This document shows, one piece after another, positions 6,965-15,335 of a DNA stretch of 64,000 bases. This DNA is from Massilia agilis (GTDB lineage Bacteria > Pseudomonadota > Gammaproteobacteria > Burkholderiales > Burkholderiaceae_D). Position 1 is the first letter of the stretch, and each line of letters opens with the position of its first letter. The stretch is taken from NCBI RefSeq assembly GCF_024756255.1, contig NZ_JANUHB010000001.1:496001-560000 (forward strand). The letters run 5' to 3'. A program made the position numbers and the translations under genes. The notes beneath the pieces are model-generated. The model saw only the letters and a list, made by a program, of their open reading frames with translations. It was not told the origin of the DNA and did no database searches.

Positions 6965-9520
6965 TCACTCCACGCAGGCAGCCTGCATCGCCGGCGTCAG
7001 CCATTGTTGGGCGAACACCTCTGCCGTGACCGGTCGGCCGAAGTAGTAACCCTGCGCCTCGTCGCAGCCCATCGCGCGCAAGGTTTCGGCCTGTGCCACT
7101 TCTTCCACGCCCTCCGCGATCACGTCCAGGTCGAGGTTGCGCGCCATGCCGATGATCGTCGTCACGATCGTGCGGTCGTGGTGGTCCTTGAGCATGTCGC
7201 GCACGAACGCCATGTCGATCTTCAGCTTGTCCACCGGCAGGCGCTTCAGGTACGACAGCGATGAATAGCCGGTACCGAAATCGTCGATCGCGAGCGCAAA
7301 GCCGGCGCGCTTGAGCGTTTTCATGATCTCGATCGCGCGTTCCACGTGATGCATCACGCCGCTTTCGGTCAGCTCCAGTTCGAGGTCGGACGGCGCCAGG
7401 CCCTCGTCCCGAACGATTGCCTGGATGCTGTCGGCCACGCCCGCCTCGTCCAATTGGCGCGCGGAGACGTTGACCGCGAGCCGTCCGGGAAAGGCGAGCG
7501 CCGCGTCCTGCCATGCTTTCAGCTGGCGGCACGCCTGGCGCAACACCCACTTGCCGAGCACGCCGATGATGTCGCGCGCCTCGGCCACCGGTATGAACGT
7601 GGCGGGACTGATCCATCCGCGTTCCGGGTCATGCCAGCGCAGCAGCGCCTCCGCGCCGACCAGCTTGCCGGTGCGAAGGCAAACCTTCGGCTGGTAATGC
7701 AGCTCCAGCTTATCCTCGCTCAGCGCGCGCTGCAGTTTCCTGGCCAGCTCCATCCGCTCGGCCAGCTCCGAGCCCATCTCAGGCCGATAGCAGACGTGTC
7801 CCGCCCCGGTTGCCTTGGCGCGGTACATGGCAATGTCGGCGCACTTGAGCAGGTCCTCGCTGGTGGTGCCGTCGCTGGGATAGAAGGCGATGCCGATGCT
7901 CACGCCAACGGAAAAGGTCCCGCCGCTGGTGACGACCGGCTCGGCCAGCGCTTGTTCGAGCTGCTCCGCGATGAGGACGCCCGCGTGCGCGTCGTCGGTT
8001 TGGGCCACCACCACGAATTCGTCGCCTGCCAGGCGCGCCAGTGTCTCGTCACCGAGCAATGCTGCCCGAAACCGCGTGGCCACCTTGACCAGCACCTGGT
8101 CGCCGACCCCGTGGCCGCGCGTGTCGTTGATTTCCTTGAAGCGGTTCAGGTCCATGAACATGACAGCCAGCGTGCGCCGATGACGCTGCGCGTTCATGAG
8201 CGCCTGTTCCACCCGGTCGGCAAACAGCCTGCGGTTCGGCAGGCCGGTCAGCATGTCATACAGCGCCAGATATTCGATCTTCTCCGCCGTCGCCTTTCGC
8301 TGGGTGATATCGGTGTTAATCACGAGGACCGACTGGGGTTGCTGGTCTTCGCCGCGCACCAGCGTCCAATGGCTTTCGACCGCGAAGCTGCTGCCGTCCT
8401 TGCGCCGGTGCACGAGTTCGCCGCGCCATTCGTCGTGCTCGAGCAATTCGCCGGTGAGCGTGGCGAACTGGGACGGCTCCTCATACAACAGTTCCACCTC
8501 CGACCGTCCCAGCACCTCCTTCGACGTCCATCCGTACAGCCGCTCCGCGCTCTTGTTCCAGAACTGGATGCGGTGGTCGATGCCGCGTACGAGAATGGCG
8601 TCGGTGGCCTTGTCGAGCAGCGACAGCTGGTCGCGCTCGCGGGCCACATGCGCGCGCGCTTCCTCGCGCAGCCGCTGCTTCTCGGTCACGTCTTCGGTGA
8701 TCACCAGCAAGCGGCGCCGTTCTTCCGCGTCGCGGATTCCTGCCAGCGCAACCCGCAAGCGCTTGCCGCCCCACTCCGTTGCGATGCCCTGGCGTGTCGA
8801 CTCGTCCCGCAGGACGCGCTGGGCCTCCTCGCGCAACCCAGGGTTGCGGAAAACGGCATCGAGGGCGCGCGCGAGCGCACTGCCCTCCTGCTGCATCCCG
8901 AAGATTTCCAGGAACGCGCGATTGACCCGGATGATGCGCAGGCTCTCGTCCGCGACGATGAGTCCGACCGGAAGGTTGGCGATGATATCCTCGGAAAAGC
9001 GCTTCAGCCCAAGGATGGCGTTGCGGTCGGTGAGATCGGTGAGCGCGCCTGCGACCCGTTGCGGGGTACCGTCTGCAGCGCGGATCGTCTTGCCCTGGGC
9101 GCGGAACCATCGGTACTCGCCGTTGCGGCACTTCAGCCGGTACGTCACGTCGTACGGCGCCCTGCCGGTCCGGTCATGGACGTGGGCGGCAAAGGCCGCC
9201 AGGGTGGGGCCGGCGTCGTCCGGGTGCAACCGGGACGACCAGCTGCGAAGCACGTTCGGGAAATCGCGTTCGTCGCTAAAGCCGAGCAGGCGCCGGAACT
9301 GGTCGGACCACCAGAACGGGTTGTCGCCATCGATCGGATCGGCACTGCAGATTTCCATGTCCCACAGGCCGTCGCTGGTCGCCTGGCGGATCAGGTCGAA
9401 GCGCGCCTGCATCGACGCGACCTGTGCACGCAGCGCTTCCACTTCCGCGCCAGCTTGCGTCGCCGGCGGCGCCCGGCGCACCCGCAGGCCCAGGAACCGC
9501 AGAAAAGATGCGATAGCCAC
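6965..9520 (-). CDS. PAS-PAS-PAS-GGDEF-EAL cyclic di-GMP turnover protein
   Basis: 851 residues from the GTG at 9520, chosen because AGGGA precedes it and because a longer frame would run into cheW. After a short N-terminal segment come three PAS-like sensor regions (roughly residues 45-165, 175-290 and 300-420), then a GGDEF domain (about 425-590) and an EAL domain (about 600-840). The GGDEF signature reads AGDEF, a variant seen in some active cyclases. The EAL domain keeps GAEALLRW, the TESGVM stretch and the DDFGTGYSSL loop, so phosphodiesterase activity is plausible. No membrane helix is seen. It lies 22 bp after cheW, suggesting co-transcription and a link to chemosensory signalling. Confidence 0.9.
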   Translation of the reverse strand: MAIASFLRFLGLRVRRAPPATQAGAEVEALRAQVASMQARFDLIRQATSDGLWDMEICSADPIDGDNPFWWSDQFRRLLGFSDERDFPNVLRSWSSRLHPDDAGPTLAAFAAHVHDRTGRAPYDVTYRLKCRNGEYRWFRAQGKTIRAADGTPQRVAGALTDLTDRNAILGLKRFSEDIIANLPVGLIVADESLRIIRVNRAFLEIFGMQQEGSALARALDAVFRNPGLREEAQRVLRDESTRQGIATEWGGKRLRVALAGIRDAEERRRLLVITEDVTEKQRLREEARAHVARERDQLSLLDKATDAILVRGIDHRIQFWNKSAERLYGWTSKEVLGRSEVELLYEEPSQFATLTGELLEHDEWRGELVHRRKDGSSFAVESHWTLVRGEDQQPQSVLVINTDITQRKATAEKIEYLALYDMLTGLPNRRLFADRVEQALMNAQRHRRTLAVMFMDLNRFKEINDTRGHGVGDQVLVKVATRFRAALLGDETLARLAGDEFVVVAQTDDAHAGVLIAEQLEQALAEPVVTSGGTFSVGVSIGIAFYPSDGTTSEDLLKCADIAMYRAKATGAGHVCYRPEMGSELAERMELARKLQRALSEDKLELHYQPKVCLRTGKLVGAEALLRWHDPERGWISPATFIPVAEARDIIGVLGKWVLRQACRQLKAWQDAALAFPGRLAVNVSARQLDEAGVADSIQAIVRDEGLAPSDLELELTESGVMHHVERAIEIMKTLKRAGFALAIDDFGTGYSSLSYLKRLPVDKLKIDMAFVRDMLKDHHDRTIVTTIIGMARNLDLDVIAEGVEEVAQAETLRAMGCDEAQGYYFGRPVTAEVFAQQWLTPAMQAACVE

Positions 9521-9542
9521 CTGTTCCCTACTTACCGGGGAC

Positions 9543-10022
9543 TCAAGCGGCCATCTTTTCGATGAACCCGGTGTCGGTCCCCGACATGAGCGCATCGATG
9601 TCGAGCAGAACCACCATGCGCTCGTCCAGCGTACCGATGCCGATGAGATGATCGACATTCAAGGCAGTGCCCATGCTCGGCGCCGGCTTGATTTGCGCCT
9701 GCGATAGCGCAATGACGTCGGACACGCGATCGACCACCATGCCGACCACACTTCCGCGAATGTTGAGAATGATGACCACGGTGAACTGGTCATAGGTGGG
9801 GGTTCCCAGGTTGAGGCGGATGCGCATGTCCACGATGGGAACGATGCTGCCGCGCAGGTTGATCACGCCCTTGATGTATTCCGGCGCATTGGCAATGCGT
9901 GTCACCGCCGCGGCGTCATAGCCGCGTATTTCCTGCGTCTTCAGGATCGCGACGCCGTACTCTTCCCCGCCCAGTGCAAAGGCGAGGAATTCCCCGTCGC
10001 CTTTGGCTGCAAGCTCACTCAT
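9543..10022 (-). CDS. cheW: CheW-type chemotaxis coupling protein
   Basis: 159 residues. The CheW fold is clear: FLAFALGGEEYGVAILKTQEIRGY, then IKGVINLRGSIVPIVDMRIRL (the region that contacts CheA and receptors), then VVGMVVDRVSDVIALSQAQI. It links chemoreceptors to the CheA kinase in the cytoplasm. The gene is not inside a che operon here; instead it precedes the PAS-GGDEF-EAL gene, so it may serve a receptor array that also controls cyclic di-GMP. The 206 bp upstream is AT-richer than the flanks and probably holds the promoter, though I see no clear boxes. Confidence 0.93.
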   Translation of the reverse strand: MSELAAKGDGEFLAFALGGEEYGVAILKTQEIRGYDAAAVTRIANAPEYIKGVINLRGSIVPIVDMRIRLNLGTPTYDQFTVVIILNIRGSVVGMVVDRVSDVIALSQAQIKPAPSMGTALNVDHLIGIGTLDERMVVLLDIDALMSGTDTGFIEKMAA

Positions 10023-10228
10023 GTTCGTCCCTGGTTAGTTTCTCATCTTTAAACAGAATTGCCGTAGGGCAATAATGGATAATAGATCAACCATTTCCGA
10101 AAGGCAATACTTACACGTGACCGAATGTCTGTTTTTGGAACAAAGGGAGCCGGCCGGCCATGTGGCAATGCCGGATTGCCGGGGCGACGCGACGCGGCCG
10201 GCATGAGATGCGCCGCCGCGCCAGATAC

Positions 10229-10882
10229 TCAGCTGTTCGGCCCGTCGCGGCGCAAGCGGGTTTCCACCTCGCGCACCCGCACGTAATTGGCGCGCCCGAG
10301 CCGCCCCACCGGCCGGGTCTCGAGCCTTTCCAGCAGGTCGATGCGGTGGTCCTGCTCGCCCTTGCGCCCCACGTACACCGCCTCGTCGATGTGCACGTAC
10401 TCCACGCTGCCCATGATCCACTTGTTCGCGCCGGCATCCACGATGTCGTACAGCTTGCATTCGTACGCGACCGGTGCGCGCGCCACACGCGGCGGCTTGA
10501 CGATGGCGCTGGGCGCCTCGGCCAGGCCGGCATAACGAAACTCGCTGTCGCCCGGCGCCAGGTCGGCCGCCGTGCGGACCATTTCGTCCATCAGCTGCTC
10601 GGGCACGATGTTCACCACGAACTCGCGGGTTGCCAGGATATTGGTGTACGTGTCCTTCGGTATCCACGCGCCTGCATGGTTGTCCCCGCGCGGCCCGCAA
10701 CTGAAGCCAAGCACCGGCGGATACGGCGAAACGACGTTGAAGAAGCTGAACGGGGCAATGTTCGGCGCCCCGTCCGCCGACACGGTCGAGACCCAGGCAA
10801 TCGGGCGCGGCACGACGGAGTCGCGCAGCAGGAAATACATCTCGGTCGGCTGGAATTGGGAAGTGGATAGCGAAATGGTCAT
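10229..10882 (-). CDS. Flavin reductase-like domain protein (DIM6/NTAB family)
   Basis: 217 residues with GGAGC ahead of the ATG. The N-terminal flavin-binding pattern RDSVVPRPIAWVSTVSADG followed by NIAPFSFFNVVSPYPP is typical of flavin reductase-like proteins, which bind FMN and either reduce free flavin for a monooxygenase or act as flavoprotein oxidoreductases. The middle block FVVNIVPEQLMDEM is also conserved. It is the last gene of the minus-strand operon iclR - acyl-CoA dehydrogenase - MFS, so it may take part in breakdown of the same substrate. No partner oxygenase is in the window. Confidence 0.85.
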   Translation of the reverse strand: MTISLSTSQFQPTEMYFLLRDSVVPRPIAWVSTVSADGAPNIAPFSFFNVVSPYPPVLGFSCGPRGDNHAGAWIPKDTYTNILATREFVVNIVPEQLMDEMVRTAADLAPGDSEFRYAGLAEAPSAIVKPPRVARAPVAYECKLYDIVDAGANKWIMGSVEYVHIDEAVYVGRKGEQDHRIDLLERLETRPVGRLGRANYVRVREVETRLRRDGPNS

Positions 10883-10951
10883 GGCTGCTCCATATAAAAG
10901 ACAAAGCCGGCCCGAGCGCGATGCAGGGGCCGGCCAAAACAGGCAGTGGTA

Positions 10952-12217
10952 TTACTGCTGCGGGTCGTACTGTTTTTCCTTGATGAACAGCGCCGGCACG
11001 ATACCGCACAGGAAGTACGCCGCGCCCATCACCAGGAAGCCCAGGCCGATCGAACCGTTGGTGGCGAGGTAGCCGATGCAGGCCGGAGCCACCGCCGCGC
11101 CAATGCGGCCGACGTTGTAGGCGCCGCCCACGGCCGAGCCGCGGATCGAGGTCTCGAAGCTTTCGGTCATGTAGGTGGCGTTCACGCCGTACGGAATGCC
11201 GTACAGGAAGCCGAACACGATCAGCAGGTACACGATGTTTTCCGGCGAATGGAAGAACACGATCGCCGGCAGGAACACGGCGGTGCCCAGCGCACCGAAG
11301 GCGAACACGGCGCGGCGGCCGAATTTGTCGGCCATCCAGCCGGCCACGACTTTGCCCAGGATCATGGCGACATAGGTGCCGACCATGTAGCCGGTCATCG
11401 CCTTGAAGTTCATGTGCAGTTCTTTTTCAAGATAGGTCGGCATCCAGTTGTTCACGCCGTAGTAGCCAAACTGCAGGAAGCCGGCGGCCAGCGACCACAT
11501 GATGAACATGCGGCGGTGACCCGGGTGCGCGAAGATGATCTTCATCGCGCTTTCCTTCTTGACGCGGCTGACGATGCCGGCGGCCTTGTCGGCAGCCAGT
11601 TTCTGGCGCGATGCGACCCACGAGGCCGGTTCCGGCACGATGCGCTGCATCAGCACGGCCAGCACCACCGGGATGATCGCGATGTAGAACAGCCAGCGCC
11701 AGCCGTAGGTCGGCAAGATCCAGCCGGCCAGCAGCGTGGCCACCACGTAGCCGACCGACCAGCCGGCCTGCAGGCTGCCCAGCACCGTGGTGCGGCGCTC
11801 GGTCGGCACGTATTCGGCCATCAGCGTGTTCGACACCACGTACACGGCGCCCAGGCCGAGCGAGGCGAGGAAGCGGAACGCGGCAAACTGTTCAAAGCTG
11901 TGGGTGGTGCCCAGTGCCGCGGTACCCACCGAAAACAGCATGATGGTGGCAACCACGGTGCGCACCCGGCCGAAACGGTCCGAGGCCAGGCCACCGAAGA
12001 TGCCGCCGATGGCCATGCCGGCAAGGGTGACGCTGCCCAGGGTGCCGGCCTGCACCTTGGTGAGCCCGAATTCCTTGGTCAGGCTGGACAGGCTATATGA
12101 CAGGAACATGAGGTCCGCCCCATCGATCATCAGTGCCAGGAACGCAAAGATGAACACGGCAACCCATATTTTTTGATTTTCCGCGGTGACTACCGCGCGG
12201 TTTGCTGCTACTTCCAT
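10952..12217 (-). CDS. MFS transporter, aromatic acid/dicarboxylate:H+ symporter-like
   Basis: 421 residues from the ATG at 12217, which has a strong GGAGGAG site. Twelve membrane helices can be traced. The loop 2-3 signature GGLASDRFGRVRTV and its loop 8-9 counterpart AGWMADKFGRRAVF mark the major facilitator superfamily. The helix-1 sequence FLALMIDGADLMFLSYSL resembles the D-G-x-D motif of the AAHS family that imports aromatic acids by proton symport, and DcaK/PcaK-type carriers. It lies between the acyl-CoA dehydrogenase and the flavin reductase and is likely the uptake system for the substrate of this locus, controlled by the IclR regulator. Confidence 0.88.
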   Translation of the reverse strand: MEVAANRAVVTAENQKIWVAVFIFAFLALMIDGADLMFLSYSLSSLTKEFGLTKVQAGTLGSVTLAGMAIGGIFGGLASDRFGRVRTVVATIMLFSVGTAALGTTHSFEQFAAFRFLASLGLGAVYVVSNTLMAEYVPTERRTTVLGSLQAGWSVGYVVATLLAGWILPTYGWRWLFYIAIIPVVLAVLMQRIVPEPASWVASRQKLAADKAAGIVSRVKKESAMKIIFAHPGHRRMFIMWSLAAGFLQFGYYGVNNWMPTYLEKELHMNFKAMTGYMVGTYVAMILGKVVAGWMADKFGRRAVFAFGALGTAVFLPAIVFFHSPENIVYLLIVFGFLYGIPYGVNATYMTESFETSIRGSAVGGAYNVGRIGAAVAPACIGYLATNGSIGLGFLVMGAAYFLCGIVPALFIKEKQYDPQQ

Positions 12218-12280
12218 TTCTCCTCCGGGAAAAGACACGCGCGGCGTTGGAAGCACCGCGCGACAATTGCAAATTCGGGA

Positions 12281-13435
12281 TTACATCTGCGCGTTCTTGA
12301 TCATGTTGCGGGCGATAACCAGCTGCTGGACCTGGGTCGTGCCCTCGTAGATACGGAACAGGCGCACGTCGCGGTAGAAGCGCTCGATCGCGTACTCCGA
12401 GACATAGCCGGCGCCGCCGTGGATCTGCACCGCGCGATCGGCCACGCGGCCGCACATTTCCGAGGCAAACATCTTGCAGCACGCGGCCTCGGTCGAAATA
12501 TCCTGCTTGCTGTCGCGGCGGCGGGCCGCGTCGAGCACCATGGAACGGGCCGCGTAGATTTCCGCCTTGCTGTCGGCCAGCATGGCCTGGATCAGCTGGA
12601 AATCGGCGATCGGCTTGCCGAACTGCTGGCGCTCCATGGCGTAGCGCAGCGCATCGTCGAGCATGCGCTCGGCGGCGCCCACGCAGATGGCGGCGATGTG
12701 CAGCCGCCCCTTGTCCAGCACCTTCATCGCGGTCTTGAAGCCGACGCCTTCCTTGCCGCCGATGATGTTGGCGGCCGGCACGCGGCAATCCTCGAAGATG
12801 ACGTCGCTGGTATGCGCGCCTTTCTGGCCCATCTTCTTGTCGGTCTTGCCGATCACCAGGCCCGGCGTGCCCTTCTCGACGATGAAGGCCGAAATGCCGC
12901 CGGCGCCCTTGACGTCCGGGTTGGTGCGCGCCATCACGGTAAACACGCCCGCTTCCGGCGCGTTGGTGATGAAGCGCTTGGTGCCGTTGATGATGTAGTG
13001 GTCGCCATCGCGACGCGCGCTGGTGCGCAGCGAGGCCGCGTCCGAACCCGAGCCCGGCTCGGTGAGCGCGAACGACGCGATCAGTTCGCCCGAGGCAAGC
13101 TTGGGCAGGTAGTGGTTCTTCTGTTCTTCGGTGCCATCCACGATCAGGCCCTGCGAGCCGATGCCGTTGTTGGTGCCGATCAGCGAGCGGAACGCCGGCG
13201 AGGTCTTGGCGATCTCGAAGGCGACCAGCACCTCCTCTTCCATCGTCAGCCCCAGGCCACCGTATTCCTCGGGGATGCACAGGCCGAACAGGCCGATGTC
13301 CCGCATCTCGGCCACGATGTCGGCCGGGATCTGGTCGGTTTCCGCCACCTCGTTCTCGGCCGGCACCAGCCGTTCGCGCACGAAGCGGGACAGGGTGTCG
13401 AGCAGGACGTTGAGGGTTTCTTGATCGCGAATCAT
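12281..13435 (-). CDS. Acyl-CoA dehydrogenase
   Basis: 384 residues, the usual family length. Family signatures are ASFALTEPGSGSDAASLRT (FAD/substrate loop), the central VIGKTDKKMGQKGAHTSD, RQQFGKPIADFQLIQAMLAD, and the catalytic glutamate in IYEGTTQVQ near residue 362. It would oxidise an acyl-CoA to the 2-enoyl-CoA, passing electrons to the EtfAB pair encoded on the other arm of the locus. The start lies 11 bp after the iclR stop, so regulator and enzyme are in one transcript. Chain specificity cannot be read from the sequence. Confidence 0.95.
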   Translation of the reverse strand: MIRDQETLNVLLDTLSRFVRERLVPAENEVAETDQIPADIVAEMRDIGLFGLCIPEEYGGLGLTMEEEVLVAFEIAKTSPAFRSLIGTNNGIGSQGLIVDGTEEQKNHYLPKLASGELIASFALTEPGSGSDAASLRTSARRDGDHYIINGTKRFITNAPEAGVFTVMARTNPDVKGAGGISAFIVEKGTPGLVIGKTDKKMGQKGAHTSDVIFEDCRVPAANIIGGKEGVGFKTAMKVLDKGRLHIAAICVGAAERMLDDALRYAMERQQFGKPIADFQLIQAMLADSKAEIYAARSMVLDAARRRDSKQDISTEAACCKMFASEMCGRVADRAVQIHGGAGYVSEYAIERFYRDVRLFRIYEGTTQVQQLVIARNMIKNAQM

Positions 13436-13446
13436 GCTTCTTCCTT

Positions 13447-14250
13447 CTAAATGCGGCCCATTGCGCCGCTAACACGTTTAACTAGTTGCACCAGCCGCGG
13501 CCCGATGTCGTTCTCGAGCAGCTCGCGGGTGAGCATAAAGGCCGGACCACCGCAGTTGAAGGCGATCACCGTTCCGTCGGGATTGGTGAACGGGACGCCC
13601 ACGCCGGAGGTGGCCTTGTCCCAGTCGCTCATCGAAATGCAAAAGCCGCGCTCGGCGTAATCGCGCAGGCCCTGCTCGATGCCGGCCTTGACCTGCGGCC
13701 ACTCGGTGCCGGCGCGCAGCCGGATCTGGTCCAGCAAAAAATTTCGTTCCTCTTCGGGCAGGCCGGCCAGATAGGCGCGGCCCATGCCGGTGGTCGCGAT
13801 CGGCAGGCGGGTGCCGATGCCGCGCTGCAGGATGATCGGCGAACTGCTGCGGATCGATTCCACGTACACCATGCTCAGGCGGTCGCGCATGCCGATCGAC
13901 ACCGACGCCTGCGAGTGCTCGGCCAGCTCCTGCATGAACGGCTTGGCCACCTCGCGCACATCCACGTTCGACAGCATCGAGTAGCCCAGCGACAGCACGC
14001 CGGCGCCCAGCCGGTACTTGCCCAGCTCGGCCGAAAAATCGAGATAGCCGAGCTTGGCCAGGGTGCCCGCCAGCCGCGACACGCTCGGCTTGGGAATGCC
14101 CGAACGGCGCGCCAGTTCGGTGATGCCGAGGTACCGTTCCCGCGGTTTGAAGCAGCGCAGCAGTTCCAGTCCGCGCGCCAGCGCAGTCACAAATTGACGG
14201 TCCTTCCCCTGCCCATCATCGTCGAAATGTTCGATATCGGTTTCGCTCAT
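13447..14250 (-). CDS. IclR family transcriptional regulator
   Basis: 267 residues from the ATG at 14250, which has AGGAGC upstream; a longer frame has no such site. The N-terminal winged helix-turn-helix (about residues 25-90) reads FVTALARGLELLRCFKP, then ITELARRSGIPKPSVSRLAGTL. The C-terminal effector-binding domain includes RLPIATTGMGRAYLAGL and the GFCISMSDWDKATSGVGVPF block. It heads the operon with the acyl-CoA dehydrogenase and is divergent from the hydratase-thiolase operon. Palindromes in the intergenic region are its likely operators. IclR proteins may activate or repress; the site downstream of the predicted hydratase promoter suggests repression there. Confidence 0.93.
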   Translation of the reverse strand: MSETDIEHFDDDGQGKDRQFVTALARGLELLRCFKPRERYLGITELARRSGIPKPSVSRLAGTLAKLGYLDFSAELGKYRLGAGVLSLGYSMLSNVDVREVAKPFMQELAEHSQASVSIGMRDRLSMVYVESIRSSSPIILQRGIGTRLPIATTGMGRAYLAGLPEEERNFLLDQIRLRAGTEWPQVKAGIEQGLRDYAERGFCISMSDWDKATSGVGVPFTNPDGTVIAFNCGGPAFMLTRELLENDIGPRLVQLVKRVSGAMGRI

Positions 14251-14352
14251 GACTGCTCCTGTTTTGTGTTTGTTGCCGTGGGTTTCGCCGGTCTTTATGG
14301 GAACGGATGCTGTCATATCATTTCTGATGATGTCAAGTATTTTCAAACCGCT

Positions 14353-14369
14353 GATTCGCACTGCGAACC
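14353..14369. promoter_or_regulatory. Predicted IclR-type operator, distal
   Basis: GATTCGC-N3-GCGAACC, an inverted repeat with one mismatch from the GGTTCGC-N3-GCGAACC form found at 14527-14553. It is about 100 bp upstream of the iclR start, so it fits autoregulation. Confidence 0.6.
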
Positions 14370-14478
14370 ACGCGGCTTTTTCGCCACGAAAAATTGTCAA
14401 CCGTGCATTGATTGCACGCGGCCCGTTCCGCCAAGCGGACCGCTGCTTGCTCGAAAACCGAGCCGCGCGGCCCGGCCC

Positions 14479-14507
14479 TTTACAAGCCGGAAAACTTTAA
14501 ATATTCT
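14479..14507 (+). promoter_or_regulatory. Predicted sigma-70 promoter of the hydratase-etfA operon
   Basis: TTTACA at 14479-14484 and TATTCT at 14502-14507 with a 17-bp spacer, in the intergenic region upstream of the enoyl-CoA hydratase. The start site would fall near 14514, just before the operator cluster. The rest of the 311-bp intergenic region (14251-14561) shows no gene. Confidence 0.5.
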
Positions 14508-14526
14508 GGCTGGCATTCATCCTTTT

Positions 14527-14553
14527 GCGAACCCACGGTTCGCGGTGCGAACC
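14527..14553. promoter_or_regulatory. Predicted IclR-type operator, three overlapping half-sites
   Basis: Half-sites GCGAACC (14527-14533), GGTTCGC (14537-14543) and GCGAACC (14547-14553), each separated by 3 bp, so two overlapping perfect palindromes share the middle arm. They sit between the predicted start site and the hydratase ATG at 14562, where a bound regulator would block transcription. Confidence 0.65.
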
Positions 14554-14561
14554 ACCTCACC

Positions 14562-15332
14562 ATGACAGAGATTCTCCTCTCCCGCCCGGAACCGGGCATC
14601 GCCAGCCTGTGCATTCACCGTCCCGAAGTACGCAATGCGCTCAACCAGTCCGTACGCCAGCAACTGGCGGAGCACTTCACGGCCCTCGGCCAGGACCCCG
14701 ACATCCGCTGCATCATCGTCACCGGCGGCGACAAGGTCTTCGCGGCGGGCGCCGACCTGCGCGACATCGCCGAGGCTTCCGCGATCGACATGCACCTGCG
14801 CCAGGTGCAACGCTTGTGGCAGGCCATCGCCGGCTGTCCCAAGCCGGTGATCGCCGCGGTCAACGGCTATGCCTGGGGCGGCGGCTGCGAGCTCGCCATG
14901 CATGCCGACATCATCGTGGCCGGTGAGAACGCCTCGTTCGCCCAGCCCGAAATCAAGGTCGGCATCATGCCCGGCGCCGGCGGCACCCAGCGCCTGACCC
15001 GCGCCATCGGCAAGTTCCAGGCGATGAAGATGCTGCTGACCGGCCTGCCGATCAGCGGCCGCGAAGCGTTTGCCGCGGGCCTGGCCAGCGAGGTGGTGGA
15101 AGACGCCAAGGTGCAGGAACGCGCGCTGGAACTGGCGCGCACCATCGCCGCCATGCCGCCGCTGGCCGCGGCCCAGATCAAGGAAGTGTTGCTTGCGGGG
15201 CAAGATGCCTCGCTCGACGCCGCGCTGATGCTCGAGCGGAAAGCCTTCCACCTGCTGTTCGCCAGCCAGGACCAGAAGGAAGGCATGCGCGCCTTCTTCG
15301 AGAAACGCAAACCCAGCTACACAGGACAATAA
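14562..15332 (+). CDS. Enoyl-CoA hydratase/isomerase
   Basis: 256 residues. The ATG at 14562 gives the family's normal N-terminus (MTEILLSRPEPGIASLCIHRPEVRNALN); the ribosome binding site is poor because the operator fills the leader. Crotonase features are the oxyanion-hole segment FAAGADLRDI, WGGGCELAMHADI with the first catalytic Glu, and PEIKVGIMPGAGGTQRL with the second. It would hydrate the 2-enoyl-CoA made by the acyl-CoA dehydrogenase. It is the first of six genes on the plus strand (hydratase, dehydrogenase, thiolase, CoA transferase, etfB, etfA) and resembles PaaF/DcaE-type hydratases. Confidence 0.94.
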   Translation: MTEILLSRPEPGIASLCIHRPEVRNALNQSVRQQLAEHFTALGQDPDIRCIIVTGGDKVFAAGADLRDIAEASAIDMHLRQVQRLWQAIAGCPKPVIAAVNGYAWGGGCELAMHADIIVAGENASFAQPEIKVGIMPGAGGTQRLTRAIGKFQAMKMLLTGLPISGREAFAAGLASEVVEDAKVQERALELARTIAAMPPLAAAQIKEVLLAGQDASLDAALMLERKAFHLLFASQDQKEGMRAFFEKRKPSYTGQ

Positions 15333-15335
15333 GCA

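Noticed and set aside
7346..9565. Long plus-strand frame opposite the PAS-GGDEF-EAL gene
   Set aside because: Antisense shadow with no recognisable motif.
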